Shown here in pieces: positions 44,701 through 55,533 of a stretch of DNA of 64,000 bases (its first letter is position 1; each line of letters begins with the position of its first letter). This DNA is from Andrena cerasifolii (taxonomy: Eukaryota; Arthropoda; Insecta; Hymenoptera; Andrenidae), in NCBI RefSeq assembly GCF_050908995.1, contig NC_135123.1, forward strand, positions 1,488,001-1,552,000, written 5' to 3'. The notes below the pieces were generated by a model. That model was given only the letters and a program-made list of their open reading frames with translations. It was not told the DNA's origin and made no database searches. The position numbers were made by a program, and so were the translations under genes.

Positions 44701-46488
44701 TGGACAACCTGGCATATTCAAAGAAACTACGATAGGCAGACTGTACACCGTGCATCCCAATCAAGATGAATGCTTCTTTCTTCGCATGCTGTTGGTAAAT
44801 GTGCCCGGTCCAACGTCTTTCCAGCAATTGAGAATTGTTAACGGCGTAACACATGCTACTTTCCGCAGAGCATGTCAAGCTCTGAATTTATTAGAGGACG
44901 ACCGACACTGGGATGTATGCATTAATGACGCGTGCAACACGTCACATCCAAATCAAATTCGTGCATTGTTTGCAATCATATTGACTGCCTGCTCTCCTTC
45001 ATCTCCAACAGAGTTATGGGAGAAATATAAATCGCACATGGCTGAAGATATTTTACATCGAATACGCAAGGAAAATTCAAATATGAACATGGATTTCACA
45101 GCAGAAATCTACAACGAAGCGTTGATAATGATTGAAGATTTGTGCTTAGAAATCGCGAACAAAGTTCTGAAGCAATTGGGAATGCCATCACTGAATCGAT
45201 CTGCTGCTGCTTCATTCGATGTAGAATTCCGTCGTGAACAAAATTATAACACGAGCGATCTTTTGTCGTATGTGCAATCAAATATTCCTAAGCTAACGCT
45301 TGAGCAAAAAGGCATTTACGACCAAATAATGCAAACTGTCAATAACGGAGTTGGAGAAATCTTCTTCTTAGATGCGCCAGGAGGAACTGGTAAAACGTTC
45401 CTAATTAGATTACTTCTGGCAGCAATTCGATCCCAAAATGACATAGCCTTAGCTCTTGCGTCGTCCGGAATAGCTGCGACATTGCTACCAGGTGGAAGAA
45501 CTGCTCATTCCGCTTTGAAATTGCCATTGAACATGCAATTCATTGAAACTCCCACGTGCAACATTTCCAAAGCATCCGGCATGGGAAAAGTATTCCAGCT
45601 GCAAAACGATCGATCAGCTGAGATATTCTCACATCAATTGCTGGAAATTGGGAACGGAAAGGTGCCGATTGATCTGGCCTCAGGACGAATTGCATTGCCT
45701 CATAACTTTTGCAATTTAGTGACATCAAAAGAAGAATTGGTTGAAAAAGTATTTCCCGACATTCAAACCAATTATAAGAATCACGATTGGCTGAGTGAAC
45801 GAGCTATTCTTGTGTCCAAGAACAAAGACGTCTACGAACTTAATAATATTATTCAGTCTAACATTCAAAGCGAGGCAGTCACATACAAGTCCGTCGACAC
45901 TGTTGTGGAAGCAGAAGAAGCGATTAATTATCCAACAGAATTTTTTAATTCACTCGATCTGCCAGGGATGCCACCGCACGTACTGCAATTAAAAATCGGC
46001 GTGAAAATTATCATGTTGCGAAATATCAACCAGCCAAAGCTTTGTAACGGCACGCGGCTTGCAGTAAAAAAATTAATGAGCAACGTCATAGAAGCAACAA
46101 TCTTGACAGGACCTTTCAAAGGTAAAGATGTCCTCATTACTCGCATTCCTATGATTCCAACGGATATGCCATTTCAATTTAAGAGATTGCAATTCCCAAT
46201 TCGATTGGCGTTTGCAATCACCATAAACAAAGCTCAGGGCCAATCTTTAGAATTGTGCGGTTTAGATCTAAACACGGATTGCTTCTCACATGAACAATTA
46301 TATGTTGCGTGTTCTAGAGTCGGCAAACCAGACAATCTCTATATCTACACAGACAATGGAACAACAAAAAATATTGTATACCTACAAGTATTGTGAAAAT
46401 AAACATATTAGAAACGCGCGCTTTCTCTTTTCTTTCTTTTCGACTTAACTAGATTGAGCCACAGCGACGCGTGGCCGGGTGCAGCTAG
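41788..46488 (+). mobile_element. Helitron inserted between A and T in gypsy pol
   Basis: Starts TCTATATAAATAAAAATGTA (5' TC end), ends in CTAG (46485-46488). The 3' hairpin GCCAC-agcgacgc-GTGGC (46458-46475) lies 9 bp before CTAG. Host bases are A41787 and T46489, with no target duplication. These are the diagnostic Helitron features. Length is 4701 bp, with a Rep/Hel gene inside. Confidence 0.97.
42157..46396 (+). pseudogene. Helitron Rep/helicase, frameshifted, with helicase motif deletion
   Basis: N-terminal sequence from ATG 42157 is basic but has in-frame stops (for example near 42273). From 42421 it contains the Helitron N-domain (VCPYCKALKFNGETKGMCC; FQMTSFGAEIV). A frameshift near 43235 leads to the long ORF to 46396. 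Rep: FITFTCNPAWDD, the HUH motif GLPHAHILIWL, zinc-type HGPCGTL...CSKRYP, and Y2-type YICKYVNKGSD. Helicase: Walker A FFLDAPGGTGKTFL, then ISKASGMGKVFQLQNDRS, and motif VI HEQLYVACSRVGKPDN. Between Walker A and the C-terminal motifs the Walker B and motif III region is absent with the frame kept. Rep nicks and joins; helicase unwinds. Confidence 0.93.
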
Positions 46489-48105
46489 TATCAAATACAA
46501 AAATACTAGGGTACACGGAAACGCGGACGGGTTGTCACGGTTACCAATTAAAGAAGCAGAAAGTTACGAAACCGACATAGTAGATAATTATGAAATTAAA
46601 GCAATTGAAACACTACCAATAACACATGTACAAATAGCCAAAGAACCCGAAAAAGATCCGGAATTACAAAATCTATGGGAAGGCGCCTGCGAGAAGGTAA
46701 AGCGGTGAAATTGTGCGACCGTTTTAATATACCACAGACTGAATACAGTTGTCAGGGGGGAGTCATCCTACGGGCCGACAAAGTGGTAATACCGCGAACC
46801 TGCGAAGCAGAACATTGCGAGAAGTGCACGCGGAGCATCCCGGTATTGTTAGAGCCAAAGCGTTGGCAATGAAGTATTGCTGGTGGCCGGGGATTGACCG
46901 CGACCTTGAAAGAATGATCTCAGAATGTACAAACTGTAACGCAGTGCGAAATAATCCACCCAAAAATGCAACCGAAGAGTGGGAACCGGCAGAATTTCCG
47001 TTTCAACGAATACATATAGATTACGCAGGACCATTTTTACAGCATTATTTTCTGATAATAGTAGACGCGCGGTCTAAATGGCCGGAGGTGCGAATCACCA
47101 AAGACATGACGAGTGAAACAACCATTCGGAAATGTAAACAAGTTTTCGCGACTTTCGGCATACCAGAAGTATTGGTATCTGATAATGGACGCCATTTTGT
47201 TTCAAAAGAATTTACGGAATTTGTAAACCAAAGCGGTATCAAGCATAAGCGCACAGCACCATTCCACCCCGCGACAAACGGTCAGGCGGAAAGGTTTGTA
47301 CAGACATTCAAACAAGCGTTAAGAAAACAATTTCAATGCGAATGCCCAAGTGGCGCTGAAGTATATGATGCGATACAAAGATTTTTATTAAAATACCAAA
47401 TCACTCCACATCCAGCAACCGGGAGATCACCGGCGGAGGAAGTGTTTAATCGGAAATTGCGTACGCGATTAGACCTACTGAAACCAATGCACGAGAAAGA
47501 ACCACGAAGTGTAAATAAAAAAATTGTACGCGAATTTAAAGTAGGCGACAGAGTGCAATGTAGAAACTATTACGGTAAGGTAAAATGGATGCTGGGACGC
47601 ATCCAGCGTAGAACATGTCGGGTACATTATACAATATCACTAGATGATGGTAGACACTGGGAAAGGCACGTAGACCAGATCCAAAGTGTAGGAAACATTC
47701 CAACTGGTGGGGAGAAGATAGTCGATCTGTGGGATTACGAGCCACCGGAGACAGAAATACAACCCGAAGCGAACAGGGTACCCGACATTACAGAAGGGGT
47801 CGCGCGGGGAAACGCCCCACCAACGGGGTCAAACGAAGCAGGACCGGGAAACCGGGATGAACGCGAACAGCGAAGATCGTGTTACGTATGTGGAATTTTC
47901 CCATACGCCCCTCTCAACCACTTTTCGAGCTCGCGTCTGCGAAGGGAAAACGCCCTAAAATCCTTTTGCTTATCACATACCACTAAGGGGGGTCATGATC
48001 TCGACCATCTGGATCACGATCATGGGAACGGGAGTGACACGACGACGACCCCGAAGAATTTCCTTATATGGAAATTTCTAACGCATCCCCACTTATTTTT
48101 GGGAC

Positions 48106-48113
48106 TATATAAA
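48106..48113 (+). promoter_or_regulatory. TATA box of the solo LTR
   Basis: TATATAAA, followed about 30 bp later by a plausible initiator region (GCAGTACAGTCACG). Transcription from here would place the hairpin array about 0.9-1.4 kb into the RNA. Confidence 0.55.
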
Positions 48114-49042
48114 CCCTTTGGTTTCTACTCTCTGCGGTTAAAAGCAGTACAGTCACGCGTAGAGTAACGTCGTGTCACGCTCGCACCGAGTCGGTCGAAT
48201 TCAGTAAGATCCAGCTAAAGTCTCCGTCAGAATCGTAGTTGACCTCATAGAATCCGCGAGTTCGGTTTATATTCTGTTGGGTACTTTGAAATAGCTACTC
48301 GTACGCCCCGCATCGCCTGTGCGTCAACACCGAGCAAATTAGTGGTAATCTATACACATTTCCTACACTATTTAATCGCGACACTTACATTTGTACTATA
48401 ATTGATTATTGAATACACGAATGGTGTTCACGTCTAAATCGAGTAGATTCGTTAAAACCCATCTCTTACCCAGCGATCCTGATGCAGCCGAAATCAGCGC
48501 GACAGCTGATCGGCCGATTTAAATGTGCGTGCGAGAGCGTGTAAACACGGTGACTCACCGTCCGGTAAGACGGTTGGCGACGTCACGCGTTTTTGCCGGA
48601 TTCCGGCAGTTAGTTCCTCGAACACCTTGGCGACATCGTACGCACGGATTCCCGTTCTTTTCTTTGTCGCCCAGCAACCCACGCTCCCAGCGAAATCCAA
48701 AACGGTTTCACGAGCCCTCGCGCCCTGCGCATTGTACATAGTGGTACATATCTTGTTCGGGTGAATTGCGTGTTAATGAGTCGTGTCTATTCGTGCTGTC
48801 TTCCGTGGAGTGTTCGTCCTGCGTGTTAACGACGCCCACGTGCGGAATAAAAAAGGTGTTCATCCGACCATCGTTGAAGTGCCTTCCTTCCCTGGCCGAC
48901 CAGTGGCACTCCACACGCCTCCTCAGGCACTCATTTAAACAGATCCTTATAATATTAGTAGCACTCACCCACTGATACAACTTTACCGCTCGAGTTGTAT
49001 CAAACATAAATTAAGAGTTACGAAGCATTACTAACATTTCCC

Positions 49043-49525
49043 GCGACTCCCTGATCTAGCATCAGGTTCGTTCGCAACCTTTCATCCAAAACAAGGAATC
49101 TTTACCAACCTAGTGGCTCCCCGATTTCGCATCGGGTTCGTCCACGTTTAACCCTCCTACGGCTCCCTGATTTCGCATCAGGTTCGTCCGTGTCCTACAG
49201 CTCCCTGGTTTCGCACCAGGTTCGTCTGTAAGTCTACCAACCTCCGAACAGCTCCCTGATTTCGCACCAGGTTCGTCTGTGAATAATCCAACCTCCTAAC
49301 AGCTCCTCGACTTCGCGTCGAGTTCGTATGTGAACATCATCCTAGTGACACCCCGATTTCGCATCGGGTTCGTTCACGACGTTTCACCCTCCTGCGGCTC
49401 CCTGACTAACAATCAGGTTCGTCCGCGCTTGATTCCATTCCTAGAGGCTCCCTGATTTCGCATCTGGTTCGTCCTCGCCGTCAATAATCCTAGAGGCTTC
49501 CTGATTTCGCATCAGGTTCGTCCGC
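49043..49525 (+). ncRNA. Ten-copy array of covarying two-stem hairpins
   Basis: Each unit is 33 nt: outer 4-nt arm, CTC, inner 6-nt arm, 5-nt loop (mostly TTCGC), inner arm, TTCGT, outer arm. Units start at 49043, 49113, 49159, 49197, 49248, 49299, 49345, 49394, 49444 and 49493. Outer arms are GCGA/TCGC, GTGG/CCAC, ACGG/CCGT, ACAG/CTGT (twice), ACAG/ATGT (one mismatch), GTGA/TCAC, GCGG/CCGC, GAGG/CCTC and GAGG/CCGC (one mismatch). Inner arms include CCTGAT/ATCAGG, CCCGAT/ATCGGG, CCTGGT/ACCAGG and CTCGAC/GTCGAG; three units have one inner mismatch. Pairing is kept despite sequence change, which points to selection on structure. No function is known to me. Confidence 0.8.
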
Positions 49526-49705
49526 GCACCTAACTAACAAATTCATAAACCGTATTCCTTGGGAAATACCCTTCTCGCCGGCCTCTCGCGTTGCTGCAGC
49601 CCCGGCTCGTAACAATCGACACAAACAAAAACCGCACCAAAGAAATACGGCGATTTCATTAGACACTAATTATAAAGTATGAACTGTTTTCCCAGGGGGA
49701 GGAAG

Positions 49706-49928
49706 TATTGTGTGCTAGCGTTCGAAAAGCCCGCGCGTACATTGTAAATAGCCGAGCCTAGAGGGCAGTAAGAGCATAGGCGGATGTGCGAGAGATGTGG
49801 GAGCTTCCGCCTTCTAGAACCTTCGACGAGTCTCAGAGAGTCGACATCGCGGTATAGAATATAACACTTTGTTTTCAATAAAAGAATCCGTACGTACAAC
49901 GCAAATTACACTCATATAGAATATAACA
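49706..49928 (+). repeat. 3' LTR of the gypsy element
   Basis: Starts TATTGTGTGC after a polypurine tract, ends TATAACA, and is the same length as the 5' LTR with seven differences. Confidence 0.93.
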
Positions 49929-49933
49929 AAAAC

Positions 49934-50397
49934 ATTTGGAGAATGTTCATAATCTTTAAAAGCCACAAGAATCTTCTGAATCATCCGGCATCCCTTATAC
50001 TGGTAAGTACGGTGTATATTGTACATTCACCGCGCAACGCATTTGGTCTGGCCTTTCTTTCCCTATTCAGTTATAACAGTAGTCTTGGTATGTTTTTAGA
50101 TAATGACGAAAGGAAATTAAAACTGGACAAAACGCTAGTAGATTTAATTGTACTGGATCTACAACCATTTTCTATTGTCGATGATAAAGGTTTTCGAACT
50201 TTAATCAATTATCTGGATCCAAAATATGTTATCCCATGCAGAAAGACAATGAAGAAGTTCGTGGATGATGAGTACGTAACGAAAAGGCGTATTATACAAG
50301 CAGAGGTTGATGCTGCTTCCGCCATTTGCATCACTACTGATACATGGACCAGCGTGAACTTAGACAATATTATATCAGTTACATGCCATTATATTAA
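49934..50397 (+). pseudogene. hAT transposase, piece 2
   Basis: The BED finger finishes (HLENVHN), then a TAA codon interrupts two codons later. A 68-bp intron (GTAAGT at 50003 to TATTCAG at 50070) follows. The exon then encodes VDLIVLDLQPFSIVDDKGF, LINYLDPKYVIPCRKTM and ICITTDTWTSVNLDNII, the start of the hAT catalytic region (first Asp in TTDTWTS). It is cut at TTAA 50394-50397 and resumes at 57880. Confidence 0.88.
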
Positions 50398-51238
50398 GGG
50401 GGCCGTCTCCTTTTTGTTATGGTCCGAATCGATCGAAGCGCCCTTGTAAACAGACGGACCCTAATGAAACTACTGCGGTCGGTAAAAAGAAGTTGTACAA
50501 TGGTGACATCTACCGATACTCTACGTAGACGAATTTTTGACAGCATAGTTGCCGCATGTTCTGTTGTCTCCGTCTCTGCCGCGCTGTTGCCACAGCTCCT
50601 TCTATTGAGAAGCTTGGAGGAATACGGCACGAGAGCTGCGTCTAGGCAGCGATCGCCGGGCTCCATGTACCGCTGATGGAGGGGGGAACATCGACAGGAG
50701 CGGTGGTTATGTGTGGGGAACTGCGGTGCGTCAGTCACGCACACATAACCACCGCTGTAGGTGTTTCCTCGTGCATCAGCTGTAGCTGGAGCCCGCCAAT
50801 TCCTGCGTCTAGCATCAGAGCCTCGCTGAACGTAAAGGAGGATAGCACTATTGAAAGATAGAGAGGTTGAGTAGTGAAGTTAGGAAACATGTCAATGAAA
50901 CAATACTAATTTAGTATTTATTTATACATAGAACGATGCAATACTTTGTACAATCAATGTGCAAATTCAAAGCATACAATTTGAATAAGGTACATCACCG
51001 AAGTGTAACATGCCGATCGTAATGAAATTTATGAATGCTGTAATTCTTCTAAAAACGTATGCTGCTTTTTTTTCATCTAACTATACATCAAATTATCTTT
51101 TATATCAACAAGAATTGTCTGTTTCAATAATAGTTTTGTACATGGTTTTCTTCGGAATTGTTATTCCACGGTTGTAAAAATTTATCAATATAAACCAGAG
51201 TTCAGTACTAACAATACTGATATTTGGGAATGTCCCAT

Positions 51239-51450
51239 TAAACGATTTTATTTAGCTACGATCCTCTGTTTGTTTGTTTGATTCAAATGTGGAAACTCAA
51301 TTTTAAACCACTTCCAACCATCCAATTCCCTCGAAACTTTGCAGAGGTGCGTAGTTTGGTTGACAATACAAAAGTATGAAAAAACTCCGAGTGGGTGAAA
51401 AAATTACCTAGTCACCAATAAATAATAACCCATAGCAATAAATCAACCAT
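51239..51450. repeat. Dispersed repeat shared with 26916-27130
   Basis: A diverged copy of the segment at 26916; see the order of shared blocks there. It lies inside the TTAA element. Confidence 0.6.
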
Positions 51451-52085
51451 TCTTCAAGCAAACTGTTAAACTGCATACAGCAATAAGAGTAATGTAAATC
51501 CACAAACACTAAAAACTAGAAAAAGTATATTAAAAAATTTATAATAAACGATTTTATGAAAAATGCATTAAAAAGTAAAAAATAATTATTTTCTTATACT
51601 ACAATTTCGATGGTGTATTTGCACATAAAATCGTGGAGCAGGATATCTCGCAACAAATTCATTTCGACACTTGAGGCTACACTAAATTGATTCATATTCT
51701 GTTATGAAATATTCTGAACCACGTTTTTATTTAAAGTTGAAAAACACCATCGAAATTGTAGCACAACACTAGAAGTATTTTTTAGTTGTTAGTGCCTTTT
51801 TGACAAAATCGTTTAACAGAACATTTTTTTATATTTTTTTTGTTTCTAATCAAGTTATAGTCATTACAATAAATCAATCCAACTTCATTGGAGAATTGAA
51901 ATTCGACATTCAAGCTTTCGCCCCTTTGAAATGGACAGATAAAAATGGTGTATTTCCTCTTCTTCTTTGACTAAGTTATTCCGGGTAGCCGGTTACCCGA
52001 CGGGTCAAAAAGTAACAGCTCCGCTGTGAACTTAGAAATGTGTCTGAAAAAATTAAAGGGTGAATTAAATTTATTATTTTCTTCT

Positions 52086-53342
52086 TCACTTCTTCGGGGA
52101 AGTGACGGCGGCGTCGATCGACTCGCGTGATCATATGATCCGCGAGTAAAAGTGCCATCGCTGGCACTTGTCACCACTGACGATAGTCAGCGGTGCGACG
52201 CCGGATCGATCATATTTATTATTTTCTTCGTCACTTCTTTGGGGAAGTGACGGCGGCGTCGATCGACTCGCGTGATCATATGATCCGCGAGTAAAAGTGC
52301 CATCGCTGGCACTTGTCACCACTGACGATAGTCAGCGGTGCGACGCCGGATCGATCATATTTATTATTTTCTTCGTCACTTCTTTGGGGAAGTGACGGCG
52401 GCGTCGATCGACTCGCGTGATCATATGATCCGCGAGTAAAAGTGCCATCGCTGGCACTTGTCACCACTGACGATAGTCAGCGGTGCGACGCCGGATCGAT
52501 CATATTTATTATTTTCTTCGTCACTTCTTTGGGGAAGTGACGGCGGCGTCGATCGACTCGCGTGATCATATGATCCGCGAGTAAAAGTGCCATCGCTGGC
52601 ACTTGTCACCACTGACGATAGTCAGCGGTGCGACGCCGGATCGATCATATTTATTATTTTCTTCGTCACTTCTTTGGGGAAGTGACGGCGGCGTCGATCG
52701 ACTCGCGTGATCATATGATCCGCGAGTAAAAGTGCCATCGCTGGCACTTGTCACCACTGACGATAGTCAGCGGTGCGACGCCGGATCGATCATATTTATT
52801 ATTTTCTTCGTCACTTCTTTGGGGAAGTGACGGCGGCGTCGATCGACTCGCGTGATCATATGATCCGCGAGTAAAAGTGCCATCGCTGGCACTTGTCACC
52901 ACTGACGATAGTCAGCGGTGCGACGCCGGATCGATCATATTTATTATTTTCTTCGTCACTTCTTTGGGGAAGTGACGGCGGCGTCGATCGACTCGCGTGA
53001 TCATATGATCCGCGAGTAAAAGTGCCATCGCTGGCACTTGTCACCACTGACGATAGTCAGCGGTGCGACGCCGGATCGATCATATTTATTATTTTCTTCG
53101 TCACTTCTTTGGGGAAGTGACGGCGGCGTCGATCGACTCGCGTGATCATATGATCCGCGAGTAAAAGTGCCATCGCTGGCACTTGTCACCACTGACGATA
53201 GTCAGCGGTGCGACGCCGGATCGATCATATTTATTATTTTCTTCGTCACTTCTTTGGGGAAGTGACGGCGGCGTCGATCGACTCGCGTGATCATATGATC
53301 CGCGAGTAAAAGTGCCATCGCTGGCACTTGTCACCACTGACG
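52086..53342. repeat. 145-bp satellite, nine units, each with four hairpins
   Basis: GTGACGGCGG recurs at 52102, 52247, 52392 and so on to 53262, exactly 145 bp apart. Units 2-8 look identical and the first is slightly diverged. Each unit folds into CGTCACTTC-tttggg-GAAGTGACG, ACTCGCG-(13)-CGCGAGT, AAGTGCCA-tcgc-TGGCACTT and CACCACTGAC-gata-GTCAGCGGTG (one mismatch), with GGCGTCG/CGACGCC closing. The ninth unit ends with changed, perfect hairpins ACCACTGAC-ggg-GTCAGTGGT and ACCGCG-ctttacaa-CGCGGT. The array abuts the truncated transposase. Confidence 0.95.
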
Positions 53343-53361
53343 GGGTCAGTGGTACCGCGCT

Positions 53362-54413
53362 TTACAACGCGGTGCGACGCCGGGCCGTTATAATAGTTTC
53401 ATTATTTCTGCAGACTTTATTTCGAACGCCGTAAAATAAAACTTTCTTCGTATGATAGCCAACTATCACGCCGACTCCAGACGAAGAATCGTAACATCCG
53501 CTGCGGTACGATCTCTTCATCCAACTTCCATCAGCCACAACGGGGATGTGAGGGGTCCCTGATCCGGGAAGAACGTCGCCTCTTTCAATCGCCAAACGTT
53601 TTTCTTCTTCAGCCGCTGCTAACATCTCTTCTTCTGCAGCGGCAATTGCGGACTTGACGAATTTATCTTGATTCTTCACAAGGTCTCTCTTCGACATGCA
53701 ACGTATGTTCACTCCTGCAAAAGTGTGTTCCAAGTGGGCATGACTGCCTCCACATAAAATTGTTGCATTAACAGCGCCCTGTTTGCTATTCACTTCTTCG
53801 GCTTCGTCCGATTGATTGCAGATTTCAGCTTTGTAATGGCATAAAGTGCACATTACACTGAAGATGCTCTTGAAGCCACGCCGTTTTACACCAGTTATTT
53901 GCAGGTGTTTAATGCCGCAGTCTTCCCTATTTTTTGCATGCTTACCTATTTTTGCAATTGAGCAAGCACATTTGGGAAATTCATTATATCGTTGCTATTT
54001 TGGAGACGCGATTGCTCTTGCGGCTCGTCCTTCGTAACTTTTTCTATAACGAAGTTTTCTTCTTCGTTACTTTGTATATCAAATTCTTCAAGCGCATCTT
54101 CAGTTTCTCCCGAACTGGCCGTATCAGTATCTTCATCAGATGGCAAGTACATTATCTCTTGATGCGTATGATTTCGTCCATCGGATGTTGATGGTTCCTC
54201 TACTATACGCTCCTCGGCTACTTCTTCTGGATGTTGTCCTACGGCAGTGTCGTCTACCGATTTTGCCTTTTCCTGTTTCTTCTGAAGGGTCAAAGGCCTT
54301 CTCTTTTCGCGATATACTTTCCGTTTCGAAAATCTCCTTGCGGACGGACGTAAGTGTCGCGGACGAAACGGAGAATTATTGTCCATATCTTCTTGCACAT
54401 CCTGCATATTCAC
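53362..54413 (-). pseudogene. Mutator-domain (Kolobok-type) transposase, truncated
   Basis: Sense reading from 54413 gives a basic, then acidic Ser/Glu-rich N-terminus (RPRHLRPSARRFSKRK; DEDTDTASSGE) ending at a stop near 53946. After about 15 bases the frame continues: GIKHLQITGVKRRGFKSIF, CTLCHYKAEI, HTFAGVNIRCMSKRDL, IPVVADGSWMKRSY, VGVIVGYHTKKVLFYGVRNKVC. VADGSW is the probable first catalytic Asp block of this family. The protein is cut after NKVCR, where the satellite begins, so the remaining catalytic residues are absent. Confidence 0.72.
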
Positions 54414-54744
54414 ATTTAGAGTGTCACTTATTTCACACTAAACCAACAAACACAACACAAACACAAACACAATACAACACAACGCACCACGACTCAAAAT
54501 CCTTCTACCCGTTACAAAAAAAAAACGTAAACGCGAACCGTGAACGTGAAATGTGAATCCAAAAATTCGTATGTGGTGCGAACTGAAACAAATGACGCTC
54601 TACAAACCAGGCAACGGCGCAAACAATCCGCTGCGTGGAGCGTCATTCTGCTGAAAGAACGCCAACCAGGTGGACGTTGAAGAAAAAAATGGAGAGTATG
54701 CATAATATAAGTACTATATTGTATACTGTTATACAAAGTGATTC

Positions 54745-55385
54745 TCTGGCTAGAGTCTACAAAGGCGATGCCGCCAATAAACCGCGCCTCGCTGAGTTTC
54801 GTGGATTTCGACGCTCGAAATTAGCTTGGGGCCATTTTCATCGTGACGGCATAAGGAATCGGTTGACGCCATTTTCGCAAAGATCTGATGAGAAATGCGT
54901 GGCATTTTCTTTACGACTCTAGCGACAGAATCACGCTGTGCAATCTTACTATTTGCCATAAAATAATACATTCATTATTTCATTTCCAGATCAAGGATGC
55001 ACTGACCTGGCGTCAGCCGGGAAACGAGGACGGAGAGGGAGGAGAAAATAGGAGAGAGGAGGAAATGCAGAAAGAGAGGGAGATTTTGAAAAATAAAAAG
55101 GAAGCGGAGGAGAAGAAAAAGGAGGAAGACACACGGAAATTAAAGAAAGAAATGGCGAAGGCACGTTATGTTGAATGTGTGTGTATTTTTCTGAAGATTG
55201 TTTGATATGAACGGCGAAGGCGAAGCCCGGAAAAAACGAAACGACACCGCGTGGTCGAACGTGAAATGTTTGAATTTGTATACAAATTCTGCTGTAGTGA
55301 ATCTCGTCTCAAGCGTCGAAATCCACGAAACTCAGCGAGGCGCGGCTTATTGGCGGCATCGCCTTTGCAGACACTAGCCACAGAA
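54745..55385. repeat. Inverted repeat around the RGG leader exon
   Basis: Arms 54745-54818 and 55312-55385 are inverted copies sharing CGCGCCTCGCTGAGTTTCG and TGGATTTCGACGCT. An Arg/Glu-rich open stretch (54990-55150, EKKKEEDTRKLKKEMAK) lies between and could be an upstream exon, with an acceptor ATTTCCAG at 54990. Confidence 0.75.
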
Positions 55386-55533
55386 GCATCGTGTATGCTT
55401 ACTTCATACCAAACAACTTTGTACGAAACGTGGCAATTGTCAGAACGCTAATTCATTTGGGTCCGAATATTTTTGGGATTCACTATATGTACGGGTAGAA
55501 GTAAAAACTGTAATTTTTATTGTATTGTTTCAG

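Larger units (their letters stand above)
47880..49614 (+). mobile_element. Solo LTR (1.7 kb) inserted in gypsy pol
   Basis: Starts TGTTACG and ends CGTAACA. The 4-bp flank ATCG occurs on both sides (47876-47879 and 49615-49618), a gypsy-type target duplication, and host coding continues across. No internal retroelement sequence is present, so it is a solo LTR from LTR-LTR recombination. It has a TATA box near 48106 and a ten-unit hairpin array near its 3' end. Confidence 0.9.
46489..49669 (+). pseudogene. pol: gypsy Pol, 3' part (integrase), split by a solo LTR
   Basis: The frame resumes at RNase H end (GNADGLSRLP), has a frameshift between about 46680 and 46750, then integrase: HAEHPGIVRAKAL...CTNCNAV finger, core HIDYAGPF, LVSDNGRHF and GQAERFVQTFK, the D,D,E set. 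The C-terminal part (FKVGDRVQCRNYYGK) runs to 47879, is interrupted by the solo LTR, and resumes at 49615 to end at TAA 49667-49669. The final residues (KKYGDFIRH) are of the usual gypsy end type. Confidence 0.92.
38862..49928 (+). mobile_element. Ty3/gypsy element inserted in the hAT gene, itself with two insertions
   Basis: Two 223-bp LTRs (38862-39084 and 49706-49928) flank gag-pol. Target duplication AAAAC is at 38857-38861 and 49929-49933. A polypurine tract (GGGGGAGGAAG) precedes the 3' LTR. Seven mismatches between the LTRs by manual reading (about 3%) suggest a moderately recent insertion. A Helitron and a solo LTR are nested inside; without them the element is about 4.6 kb. Confidence 0.95.

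Noticed and set aside
49020..49530. Array could be read as CRISPR or as tRNA genes because of GGTTCG segments
   Set aside because: Units have variable stems and fixed loops with no spacer pattern, the context is a retroelement LTR, and no acceptor or anticodon arms can be built.
51971..53337. Nine near-identical 63-68 residue minus-strand ORFs
   Set aside because: They repeat every 145 bp with the satellite and have no domain.
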